Positions 18,642 to 27,493 of a DNA stretch of 40,756 nt are shown piece after piece. The notes below the pieces were generated by a model. It searched no databases and was not told where the DNA came from. It was given only the letters and a program-made list of their open reading frames with translations. The stretch's first letter is position 1; each line of letters begins with the position of its first letter. Source of the stretch: a virus; the IMG/VR virus record IMGVR_UViG_3300046820_000157, positions 1-40,756 of that record; one strand, written 5' to 3'. The position numbers were made by a program, and so were the translations under genes.

Positions 18642-21542
18642 ATGTTAAAACAATTTTATGAGAAAGCATTGGCTACGCAGGGCGTGTATTGCGCTACTGG
18701 GATAGAGCAAGGTGAGGCTGGCAAGGGCAAGGTTACAAATAAGTTTGCCGAGAATATTGATGATTTATTAAAACAAGTTGAAGTATTTAAAAAGAAAGGT
18801 TGGAACACTTATGTTGCGTTGGGTACGTTCGAGGGTTACAGTCGCAAAAAGGATGATTGCCTTTACTTTCGTTCGTTCTTTATTGATTTGGATGTTGGTG
18901 AAGATAAGGCTGAGAGTGGTAAGGGTTACGCTACTAAGGAAGATGCGCTTGAAGCGCTGGATAAATTTCTAGCAGAAAGCGAACTACCCCCACCTGTGCG
19001 CATTGACTCAGGCACGGGTATACATGCATATTGGTTACTAACCGAAGAAGTACCTATTAATCAGTACATGCCCTATGCGCTTAAGTTCAAGGACTATGTA
19101 CTAGAGAGACTGCTTGCAGACCCAGCGGTAATGGCAGAGGCGGCACGGATTATGCGTGTGCCTGACTCCCTGAACTATAAAACTGACCCACCATCACAAG
19201 CTAAGTTTATAGATACTGAGTTCCACCAGTATGATTTTGAGGCTTTTAAGGATTTTCTAGGACCCATAGAAGTCCCAACCAACAATGTATTAAGTCTTAT
19301 ACCAAAGGGTTTGGACGAAGAGACTAAGAAGATGCGTAAGCTAGACAACTTTGTCAATAGCTTTCCTAGGATTCTAGAACTAACTGCCGAGGGTAAAGGC
19401 TGTGCGCAGATTCAATACGCATTTGAAAACGCTGAGCATCTAGAAGAACCCATATGGCATAGCGTTATGACCATCGCAGCACACTGCGAAAACAAGGAGG
19501 AAATGGTTCATTTAGTCTCTAAAGGCTATGTGGGTTATGATCCTGATACCGTTAACAAAAAACTGGAGAACATACTAAGTGTCGAGAAAAGCGGTCCGCA
19601 TACCTGCGCTACTTTTGATGCGCGCAACCCAGGCATCTGTGACGGATGCCCCAACCGTAAACTCGGAAACCCAATCAAGCTTGCCAGAATCCTCAACGTT
19701 GCCAAGCCCGACCCAGAACCAGAACAACTTCCAGAACACACCGAAGAAGAAAAAAATCCTGAGGAATCAATTCGGGCGGCGAAGAGTTCCAAAAAAGTTC
19801 CAGAGTTCCCAGATTACTTAGCGCCGTTTGTCCGTGGAGTGAATGGAGGTATTTACTTCCAGCCTCCTGCTAAGTTTGACAAAGAAACCAAGAAATACCA
19901 CGATGTAGATGCCGTATTGCTATCGGAGCATGACTTCTATGCTTACCGCCGTATCTACAGTCCTAATGATGGTGAGTGCCTTATGTTGCGTTTGCACCTA
20001 CCTAATGACGGCATCCGTGAGTTTATGATTTCTATGAAGACAGTATACGCTCCAGAAGATTGCAGGAAGATATTGACTGGCAACGGCGTATTCTTTAACC
20101 AAAATTACGCTAAACAAGTATCGGAGTATGTTATGAAATGGGGAAGATATTTCCAGAATTCTGGACCCGCTGAAATTATGCGCAACCAGATGGGGTGGCA
20201 TGACGACAATCAGACATTCGTTATTGGTAGCCTTGAGGTTACAGAAGAGACAGGACCAGAGGGCAGAGACGCTCCTACTTCTCCTAATGCCGCTAACGTA
20301 ACAAAAGCGTTGGTTAAAAAAGGTGACTTTGAGAAATGGAAATGGGCAGCACAACAATTAAGCGATGTCCCAGGGTTGGAGATGCATGCCTTCGGTGCTT
20401 TGACTGGATTCGGTGCGCCCTTGATGCAGTTTGCTTCTACCGATGGAGTCTCGCTATCCTACGAGGGGGAGTCTGGTTCGGCTAAGACTGGTTCGTTATA
20501 TGCGGCGCTAAGCGTCTGGGGCAACCCTAAAAAGCTAAGTGTGTTTGAAACAACAGATAACGCGGCACATACTAGGATTATGACGTCTAAGAATATCTTA
20601 GTTGGTATTGACGAAGCGGGTGACAAGGACCCTGCGGCAGTCGGTAAGTTTATTCATAGGATTGCTCAAGGAGAAGCCAAGATGCGACTCTCAGGCACAA
20701 GTATGGCTGAGCGTTCTCAAGACATAACTTCTTCTACCATTGGTTTCTATACAACTAACCACGCCCTTATTGGTATTGTTAAGAAAAAGAAGTCCACCCC
20801 CTATGGTGAGACTGCTCGTATGGTGGAGTTGTTTGTACACAAGCCACAAATACTCAAAGACCACCCTGAGAAAGGTAAAGAAATATTTGACGAGTTCCGT
20901 AAAAACTATGGGCATGCTGGTCCGATATATGCTCACGAAATGATTTTATGGGGCGAAGACAGAATATTAAAACAGATGGACTTATGGGTAAAACGTTTTA
21001 AGAAAGACTTTGGTAATGACGCAGTTAACAGATACTACGAGGATTTAATCTCTGTATGCATGACTGGCGGTGAGATTGCTAAAGATGCGGGTCTAATTGA
21101 CTATGACTTAGACAGAATATATGAAGTCATGGTTAGCTTGATGCTTGCCAAGAAAGACGGCGGTAACGCAATTAACGACACCGACTTTGAAAGCGTGTTA
21201 GGAGAGTTTTTCTTAGACCACATAGGCGCTACGCTGGCAATTGTCAATGACAAGGTTATATCTACCCCCTCCCCCCACAGGAAACTAGCGGTGCGCGTTG
21301 ACTTGGATGAGGGAATGTCTTATGTGTCTACAATGACCATGACCAAATGGCTGGCTGAGCATGGGTATAGCGAAGAGAATTTCTTGCATGTTATGAAGAA
21401 GAAAGGTGTTTTGGATAAGAAAGATAAAAAGCGTTTAGCGTCTGGTTGGAAGGGTGCGCCAGACAGCGTTAACGTTAACTGCTATTTCTTTAAATCTGTA
21501 CCACTTATACCTGTATCTGATGAGCAACAATCTGTTCAGTGA
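18642..21542 (+). CDS. primase-helicase fusion (AEP primase + DUF927-like ATPase), 966 aa
   Basis: A single chain that probably both primes and unwinds. The N-terminal archaeo-eukaryotic primase-like domain has FFIDLDVG near residue 85, DSGTGIHAYWLL near 125 and RIMRVPDSLNYK near 175. A Cys cluster (HTCATFDARNPGICDGC) lies near 325-340. An acidic, Pro/Glu-rich linker (about 355-385) follows. The C-terminal ATPase resembles DUF927 helicases, with Walker A YEGESGSAKTGS near 605-615 and Walker B ILVGIDEAG near 655. I use the ATG at 18642; a GTG three codons earlier is possible. No Shine-Dalgarno is visible after the terminator, as with the polymerase gene. Confidence 0.87.
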   Translation: MLKQFYEKALATQGVYCATGIEQGEAGKGKVTNKFAENIDDLLKQVEVFKKKGWNTYVALGTFEGYSRKKDDCLYFRSFFIDLDVGEDKAESGKGYATKEDALEALDKFLAESELPPPVRIDSGTGIHAYWLLTEEVPINQYMPYALKFKDYVLERLLADPAVMAEAARIMRVPDSLNYKTDPPSQAKFIDTEFHQYDFEAFKDFLGPIEVPTNNVLSLIPKGLDEETKKMRKLDNFVNSFPRILELTAEGKGCAQIQYAFENAEHLEEPIWHSVMTIAAHCENKEEMVHLVSKGYVGYDPDTVNKKLENILSVEKSGPHTCATFDARNPGICDGCPNRKLGNPIKLARILNVAKPDPEPEQLPEHTEEEKNPEESIRAAKSSKKVPEFPDYLAPFVRGVNGGIYFQPPAKFDKETKKYHDVDAVLLSEHDFYAYRRIYSPNDGECLMLRLHLPNDGIREFMISMKTVYAPEDCRKILTGNGVFFNQNYAKQVSEYVMKWGRYFQNSGPAEIMRNQMGWHDDNQTFVIGSLEVTEETGPEGRDAPTSPNAANVTKALVKKGDFEKWKWAAQQLSDVPGLEMHAFGALTGFGAPLMQFASTDGVSLSYEGESGSAKTGSLYAALSVWGNPKKLSVFETTDNAAHTRIMTSKNILVGIDEAGDKDPAAVGKFIHRIAQGEAKMRLSGTSMAERSQDITSSTIGFYTTNHALIGIVKKKKSTPYGETARMVELFVHKPQILKDHPEKGKEIFDEFRKNYGHAGPIYAHEMILWGEDRILKQMDLWVKRFKKDFGNDAVNRYYEDLISVCMTGGEIAKDAGLIDYDLDRIYEVMVSLMLAKKDGGNAINDTDFESVLGEFFLDHIGATLAIVNDKVISTPSPHRKLAVRVDLDEGMSYVSTMTMTKWLAEHGYSEENFLHVMKKKGVLDKKDKKRLASGWKGAPDSVNVNCYFFKSVPLIPVSDEQQSVQ
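19714..19809. repeat. second cluster of CAGAACA/GTTCC repeats, inside the primase-helicase gene
   Basis: CAGAACC, CAGAACA and CAGAACA (19714, 19720, 19732) are followed by GTTCCAAAAAAGTTCCAGAG near 19786-19805. These are the same short words that fill the candidate origin at 1613-2220. They encode the disordered Pro/Glu linker. They may be secondary binding sites of an initiator, or chance in a low-complexity segment. Confidence 0.35.
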
Positions 21543-21726
21543 GCCAATCTGGTTGTTTCCGTTTGACGGCATGGAGGTCGGGGATAGCTTTTTTATCCCC
21601 ACTCTAAAGTCTGCCGAGGCTATCTACTCAGCCGTTGAAGCCTCTAAAAAACATAACCTAAGAGTCAAAGCCTTTGCCGCTATGAAAGACGGCATCATGG
21701 GTGTTCGTGTATGGCGGGTTAATTAA
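21520..21726 (+). CDS. hypothetical protein, 68 aa
   Basis: MSNNLFSEPIWLFPFDGMEV begins inside the end of the primase-helicase gene. An in-frame earlier start at 21454 is deeper inside that gene. The second half (SAEAIYSAVEASKKHNLRVK, then GIMGVRVWRVN) looks like a compact alpha/beta module of a type seen in small phage proteins. The stop lies within TTAATTAA, which also provides the stop of the opposite-strand gene. Confidence 0.7.
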   Translation: MSNNLFSEPIWLFPFDGMEVGDSFFIPTLKSAEAIYSAVEASKKHNLRVKAFAAMKDGIMGVRVWRVN

Positions 21727-24700
21727 GGTCGTCGTAGGCTTTAAAGACTTCAATCAAATGCCGTTTGATTAGATTCTGTTGCTCTTTAATGTTATCTAGC
21801 AACTCTTTACGTTCTTTAATAGTAAGATCAGGCATAGCACGGTATCTATTAGCTAACTCCCGTGCTTTCTTTAAATCTCCATTAACACCTTTGTTGTACA
21901 TGTCTACAAGCCCTTGGTCGTATGGATTCTCGGCTATGTACTCCATATAGCGTTCTGGGTCGTTCTTAAACATATTTAGCTTACGCTCTTTGTCTTTAAT
22001 CATGTTCTCCATCTTAGAGAACTCACGAGCATCAAAGTTAGACTTAGCGCCAAAGAACATATCAAACGCTAAAGTATCTGTCTTAGGATTGAAATCTTTC
22101 TGCATAGTGCCTACCATGCCGATGTTGTAAGAGTTGTGTATAAGACGAGTCAAACCATCAGCGTAGTTGTTAGCAAAGAAGTACATGGTGTTTGGACTCC
22201 AATCTATCCCACCATTTGTAATGTTTGCAAGCAATTTGGCGGCATCTTTGTATAGCTCAGGGATGCTGTCCCCACCTGTATAGGCGTCTCCGCTGCGTGT
22301 TTGACGGTTGTTATAAATCTCTCTACCTAAACCGTCTAGGTTCATCGCATACTCAAAGAAGGGGCGGAATAACGAAGGTGTCACGCTATCCATAGCCCAA
22401 GCTGCTGGGTTTTCCCACATATTAATTCTTGATGCTGGGAGTGGTAGGAATGCATCAAACCCAACGTCTTTAATATTATTAAATGTATCTTTTATTGAAT
22501 TATTTCCTGACCCAAAAGCCATAATTTGCGCACCAGCAGACGCAAAAGCGCCAAGACCAAAGCCCCAAGGAATTTGGAATATTATGTCTGTGCCTGGAAT
22601 ATGGAACCGTGCATAGCGTGTCCAACGAGCCATATCATCTATAGCCACTTTGTTTCGCCCATCCTCATCATCCTCTGCTAACATGGAAGCCATCAGATAA
22701 ATAACTGACCCTGCTCCAAGTAAAGACATAAACATAGCCGCTGCAGACCGTCTTTGTGCAATCATGTTTTCACGGAATTTAGCAACAGCTTCAGGGTCAT
22801 TACGCACTGCTTCTGGCAGCCCAGCCAAAGCTGTGTCAATATTGCGGAACAACGGAACAAGTGACTCAATAGCTCTAACTGCACCCGTAGCAGATGGGCG
22901 GAAGAACATAAAGATTGCGCCTAAACTCTTACCCCACTGACCCACTTGCTCAAAATTAGCTAGATTTTTAACATATGCAGTTGCCTTAACCTGTGCTTCC
23001 CGTTCTGAAAGCTTTTCAGGACCGTTCATCAAGTTTTCTTTAACTACTTGATATGCTGCGGTGCGGCTAGCAAATTCAAACATGTTAGTCCAAATATCAA
23101 TCACACCGTCTATTTCAGCTTTGGTAGTAGCTATACCTTTGCGCCCTAGAGTTTTCTGCATTTGCTCAAACTGGCTCTTAGCACCTATACCTGATACATA
23201 AGATACTTTTCCACCCTGCTGGATGTATTCGTACATAGCTTTGACGTATGGGTCTGTCTTAGCAAGTTTTTCAATTTCATCAAACTTGCCATTTTTATAT
23301 AGTCTAGATACTTTAAAGGCTCTGAATAAACCACCTTGAGCTACCTTAGACGCTACCGCACCCACCGTGCCTACACCCATCTCAGCACCCATAGTAAAGG
23401 CATTAGTCAAAGTATCACGAATGAAGTTCATTGGTGCAAACGCTACGTTATAGCGGGTATGGAACTGCCCCATCAAGCTGGTAGTATTGTTTAGAGCATC
23501 AAGCAAAGGTTGAGAACCACGATAGCTACGGCGAACAGCCTCACGAATCTTGGGGTTGTCGATAGCGTATATCTCTATCGAACCGTCTGGGTTGTAGTGG
23601 AAGAAAGTATTTTCCCCTCTAGTAAGAACCTCATCGTCTGCAACCTTATAACGGTCTTCAAACTTAACTGTCTTTAACTTTCTACCTTCTAATAGTTTCT
23701 TATCTATAGCATTTTTAATTGCTAAAGTAATACCGTACTGTTCTGTAGTTCCGTCAGGATTGGTATATGTACCGCCCCGCCCAGCCCGCAATGCAGAGCG
23801 CACTCCGTCAGATAAAGTTTGGAGAAGTGGGTTTTCAGACTCGGACACACGACCATCAAATGCAGATTCTTTTTCTTGCAACTCACTACCGTTAGATTTA
23901 CTGCTAAAGTCTAGTAACTCATCAACTCTAGACTCTTTTTCTTTCCTATCTGGTCTGCCTTTTAACGGTACATAGTTATCAAAACCATAAAAAGCTACGA
24001 TGTTGCTGACGGGCTGCGACCAATAGTTAGCCTTTCTATTAAGCTCTATAGTGGCTTTGTGAACAGTCTGTAGAGCATCTCTAATTGGGTCTATAAGCGC
24101 CTTGTCTGGCTCGTAATACTTAGCAATTGTTTCTTCACGTATTTCAGGGCGAATACCTGCTACGTTATAAAAGTCAGAGTTCTCATCTAAAGAGAAGTCA
24201 GAAGGTTCGGCATTAAAACCGTAACCCTTTTCCTGTTTATTGTTAGCTACTAAAGTTTCTATATAGCTTCGTAGTTGTTCAATAGTTTCTTTGCTTAGAT
24301 TAGCATTTGACCTTATTTGTTTTAAAATGTTTTCTCGTGTCTGCGCTGCTTCAGCAGTTAGGGGTACGCTTAGTAGATATTTAACGTGGCGACGCTCTTG
24401 TTCGTGCAGCGCAACAAATATACCGTGTAGCTGTTTTAATGCAGTTTCTTCATCTATATTTTTTGCTTTTGCATACTCACCAATAGTTTTGTATAACTCA
24501 TTAGACGGGTTATACATGTTGACAAGGAATTCATCTTCGGCACGTCCAGTAGACAATGAAATCTGGGTATATACAGCAGTTGTATCATCACCAGAATAAG
24601 TCATTTTATTAGCTGTAGATAATAAGTCTTCCCAGTTTTTAATAGGGTAGCGTTCGTTTTGGAATAATCTTACTAACTCTTTAGCGCCTTCTACGCTAGT

Positions 24701-27487
24701 AAAAGCTTTTCTTACCTTTGAAGATGTTGGTTCTGGCTGTCCAGATATAGACGATATAAAGTCTTCTGCTGATTTAAATTCACGCAGTTCAGGTTTTAGA
24801 GTTTCTTTTGGTGCTTTACCTTCTGCTACAGGAGCAAGGGCTGCCGTTGCTGGGGGTGGGTTTGTAGCCTCTAATGTACGACCCTCAGTCAAAATACTTT
24901 CTGTAGACACTAATGCGTAAGCCAGGGCTGTGAAGTCTTTACCTGGAGCGATACCAAGTAAATTTAAGATGTCTTTAACAAACTCAACAAAAGCATTAAT
25001 TACAATGTTGCCACGCTCGTATGGAAGAGCATTTAATTGCTCTTGGAATTCAGGATTAGACATAGCCTCAGAGACAAACTCTGCAAGGTTCTTCATGCCG
25101 TACTTGTCTTTTAATTCTGGATAAGTCTCTTTTAAGTGGTTGTATAACTTCTCAAGGTTGGCAACGCCCTGATTAAACTTAACACCATCTTTGTGTGCTT
25201 TGATAATAGCTAGGGTAAACCCGTGCAGTGTTTCGTGCAGTACAACATGTGAAGTCATAGCATCTTCACTAATGTAGGCTATATCTGTAGCTGCATCGTA
25301 TTGCCCTAATTTGCCGCCAAGTTCACTAGTTGTTACCACACGTAGAGTAGGCAAGGTGTCTGACTCTAATAAGCGTTTAGCTACTATCTTATCTAGTTTA
25401 GTAAATTGACCAGAAGTATCACCAGCTATTTCTTGCAAAGCACCACGCAAATCGCCGTGCATTAGGTTGGACATAAGCCCAATCGTAGTGCCACCACGCA
25501 ATCCCTCTATAGCCTCTAAGTTGGCAGAACCGTAAGAAGGAATAGCTCTAAGCTCAGCCATTCTCTCTTCTATTAAAGACATCTTCTTAGGCACGGGAGG
25601 TTTACCAGCAACTTCTTTAGCTTCGGCTTTTTCTGCTTTAACTATTTTTTTGTATTCTTTTGGCGTGTAAACAACGCCTGGAATTACTTTACTTTTACGC
25701 TGAAGCATAGGCTTAGCTTCTTTAAACTCCAGCAAAGATTTATATTTTGCTACGGCGGTATCTACCATAGCCTTTTCTTCTGGAGTTAAAGCATTGTATC
25801 TATCAGCTGTTTTACCAGCAATTACATCAGTCGCTGCCTCTTTAACGTTCTTAACAGATTGTTTAGTTTTAACAACTTCTTCATCAGTAGGTTGTGCTGC
25901 TTTTAACTTTTGTTCTTCCCGTGCAGCAATAGCTTTAGGATATAAATCTTCTTCAGTTACTCTAGGTTCAATAAACCTTCTTTCTGTTCCTGAAGTAAAT
26001 GCAGATTCACCCATAAAAGGTTTTGGTGCAGGTGCTTGGTCTACTGCAGCTTGGTCTACTGCAGCTTGGTCTACTGCAGCTTTTTCTAATGCACGCTGCT
26101 GTTCCGCATCTCCAGCTCCAGCCTGCTCTGTAGTACCTCCAGCGTCAGCCATTCCAGATCGCTCAGATGCTGCAGATTTTGCGGCGGCTCTATCTGTTTC
26201 GGGTCCGCTAAGTACTTCAGCGCCAACTCCACCTCCTGTAACGTCAGTTCTGTCAGCAACATCTTGACCTCCTTTTACGTCAAACGTTTCTTCTTCGGCT
26301 TTTTTAGTCTTGCCCTCTGCTTTAGCTATAATTTCATCAGCAGTTAAATCTACTTGTGCGGGGGCCGCGGCTGGTGTTTCTGCTTCTGTTGCTGGTGTAA
26401 CTGCGCTAGGCTCTGTAGGGGTTACAGGTGCTGGAGCTTGTTTTTGCCCAAATGGAATATTAGCCACCCCACTAATTGCACCGCCACCAATACCACCTTT
26501 AAGCCCTGCGTTAATGAATCGCTCAAAATTCTTTTCAGTGAAGAACTGTTTATTGTTGTCTACAAACTTCTCAGCCGCAGCTGACGACATCTCTTGGACT
26601 GCTTCCGTTGCGCCTTCTGTCGCAAAGCCTGTTAATACACCCTTACCTGCCCGTTTGTACCAAGCACCAATAAGTTCTTTCTCAGTAAGACCAATACCTT
26701 TAGCCTTGCGTAATAACGCTATAGGGGTGATTGCATCTAGTACGGAGTTAAAGCCACCAAACAGAAGCGCAGCGCCAAGGTCTTCTTTGCCTGTTTCTTC
26801 AGCAACATTCTGATAAACCTCAGGTACGTTTTGTATAGCTGAGCCACCCACTGCGCCCACCGCTTGGTATTTAAGCGCCGTTCTTTTAGCTGCATCTACG
26901 CCAGCTTGAGTAGCTAGGTCTTTAATTTCTTTCTCGGTTAGCCCTTTAGCCGCCCCAGCTGCCGCCGCTTTTTCTGCCGCTTGCTTAGCCGCTACGACTG
27001 CGCCACGCCCAACAACACCTGCGGCACCGCCTGTAAAGATAGATGGAAGAATAGACGGAATTAACTCGCCGACTGACTCAACCACATAGGTTAAGAAGTC
27101 CCCACCACTCTTAATATCTGTATAGCTAGGTACAGCTGACGGATACATTTGCTGTATGTATTGCTGTGCTTCTTGGGCTTCCTGCATCTGCTTAGTAGCG
27201 TAATCGCCCGCACCCTGTACCCCTAGCTTCTCACCAACGCGCCCAGCCATAGCTGGTAGTACGTCCCCTACAAGCGACTGGAGACCCAGCGCACCACGTT
27301 TAACGGCGGGAATAAATGAACTGATACCAGTTGCTGGTTCAGGTTTGTACTCAGGAGTGGGTTCTTTAGGCGCATCGTTAAGATATGCTTGTTGGGCAAA
27401 GGCAAAAATGGCTCTTTCTGAAGTACCCTCTGGTGCTTCAACGTCATAGATTTTGCCGTTAGGCGCCTCAACACTATAGATTGGCAT
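21719..27487 (-). CDS. giant polyvalent ejection-type protein with metallopeptidase site and LPD38-like end, 1922 aa
   Basis: The largest gene and last of the leftward virion block. N-terminus: short beta module (MPIYSVEAPNGKIYDVEAPE), then a hydrophobic region (GELIPSILPSIFTGGAAGVV, about 137-156) and Ala-rich helices. Residues about 345-520 are low complexity (Pro/Thr/Ala, with AVDQA repeats). HVVLHETLHGF near 749 is a gluzincin-type HExxH zinc site. The C-terminal 550 residues resemble the large polyvalent protein domain LPD38, with MGQFHTRYNVAFAPMNFIRD near 1339, hydrophobic AAMFMSLLGAGSVIYLM near 1590 and SPNTMYFFANNYADG. Such proteins are carried in virions and injected with the DNA. 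The HExxH could cut host proteins on entry. It overlaps its + strand neighbour by eight bases. Confidence 0.8.
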   Translation of the reverse strand: MPIYSVEAPNGKIYDVEAPEGTSERAIFAFAQQAYLNDAPKEPTPEYKPEPATGISSFIPAVKRGALGLQSLVGDVLPAMAGRVGEKLGVQGAGDYATKQMQEAQEAQQYIQQMYPSAVPSYTDIKSGGDFLTYVVESVGELIPSILPSIFTGGAAGVVGRGAVVAAKQAAEKAAAAGAAKGLTEKEIKDLATQAGVDAAKRTALKYQAVGAVGGSAIQNVPEVYQNVAEETGKEDLGAALLFGGFNSVLDAITPIALLRKAKGIGLTEKELIGAWYKRAGKGVLTGFATEGATEAVQEMSSAAAEKFVDNNKQFFTEKNFERFINAGLKGGIGGGAISGVANIPFGQKQAPAPVTPTEPSAVTPATEAETPAAAPAQVDLTADEIIAKAEGKTKKAEEETFDVKGGQDVADRTDVTGGGVGAEVLSGPETDRAAAKSAASERSGMADAGGTTEQAGAGDAEQQRALEKAAVDQAAVDQAAVDQAPAPKPFMGESAFTSGTERRFIEPRVTEEDLYPKAIAAREEQKLKAAQPTDEEVVKTKQSVKNVKEAATDVIAGKTADRYNALTPEEKAMVDTAVAKYKSLLEFKEAKPMLQRKSKVIPGVVYTPKEYKKIVKAEKAEAKEVAGKPPVPKKMSLIEERMAELRAIPSYGSANLEAIEGLRGGTTIGLMSNLMHGDLRGALQEIAGDTSGQFTKLDKIVAKRLLESDTLPTLRVVTTSELGGKLGQYDAATDIAYISEDAMTSHVVLHETLHGFTLAIIKAHKDGVKFNQGVANLEKLYNHLKETYPELKDKYGMKNLAEFVSEAMSNPEFQEQLNALPYERGNIVINAFVEFVKDILNLLGIAPGKDFTALAYALVSTESILTEGRTLEATNPPPATAALAPVAEGKAPKETLKPELREFKSAEDFISSISGQPEPTSSKVRKAFTSVEGAKELVRLFQNERYPIKNWEDLLSTANKMTYSGDDTTAVYTQISLSTGRAEDEFLVNMYNPSNELYKTIGEYAKAKNIDEETALKQLHGIFVALHEQERRHVKYLLSVPLTAEAAQTRENILKQIRSNANLSKETIEQLRSYIETLVANNKQEKGYGFNAEPSDFSLDENSDFYNVAGIRPEIREETIAKYYEPDKALIDPIRDALQTVHKATIELNRKANYWSQPVSNIVAFYGFDNYVPLKGRPDRKEKESRVDELLDFSSKSNGSELQEKESAFDGRVSESENPLLQTLSDGVRSALRAGRGGTYTNPDGTTEQYGITLAIKNAIDKKLLEGRKLKTVKFEDRYKVADDEVLTRGENTFFHYNPDGSIEIYAIDNPKIREAVRRSYRGSQPLLDALNNTTSLMGQFHTRYNVAFAPMNFIRDTLTNAFTMGAEMGVGTVGAVASKVAQGGLFRAFKVSRLYKNGKFDEIEKLAKTDPYVKAMYEYIQQGGKVSYVSGIGAKSQFEQMQKTLGRKGIATTKAEIDGVIDIWTNMFEFASRTAAYQVVKENLMNGPEKLSEREAQVKATAYVKNLANFEQVGQWGKSLGAIFMFFRPSATGAVRAIESLVPLFRNIDTALAGLPEAVRNDPEAVAKFRENMIAQRRSAAAMFMSLLGAGSVIYLMASMLAEDDEDGRNKVAIDDMARWTRYARFHIPGTDIIFQIPWGFGLGAFASAGAQIMAFGSGNNSIKDTFNNIKDVGFDAFLPLPASRINMWENPAAWAMDSVTPSLFRPFFEYAMNLDGLGREIYNNRQTRSGDAYTGGDSIPELYKDAAKLLANITNGGIDWSPNTMYFFANNYADGLTRLIHNSYNIGMVGTMQKDFNPKTDTLAFDMFFGAKSNFDAREFSKMENMIKDKERKLNMFKNDPERYMEYIAENPYDQGLVDMYNKGVNGDLKKARELANRYRAMPDLTIKERKELLDNIKEQQNLIKRHLIEVFKAYDDLN
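26034..26093 (-). repeat. 15-base tandem repeat, three exact copies plus one degenerate
   Basis: On the + strand the unit GCTTGGTCTACTGCA stands three times in a row (26034-26078), then a diverged copy GCTTTTTCTAATGCA. On the coding strand this gives ALEKA followed by AVDQA three times. In-frame units point to recent slippage in a flexible linker. Confidence 0.9.
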
Positions 27488-27493
27488 GGGTTA

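Noticed and set aside
25794-26813. Long + strand frames opposite the giant protein
   Set aside because: They are antisense to Ala/Pro/Thr-rich linkers, where biased codons keep the reverse frame open. They have no binding sites or motifs.
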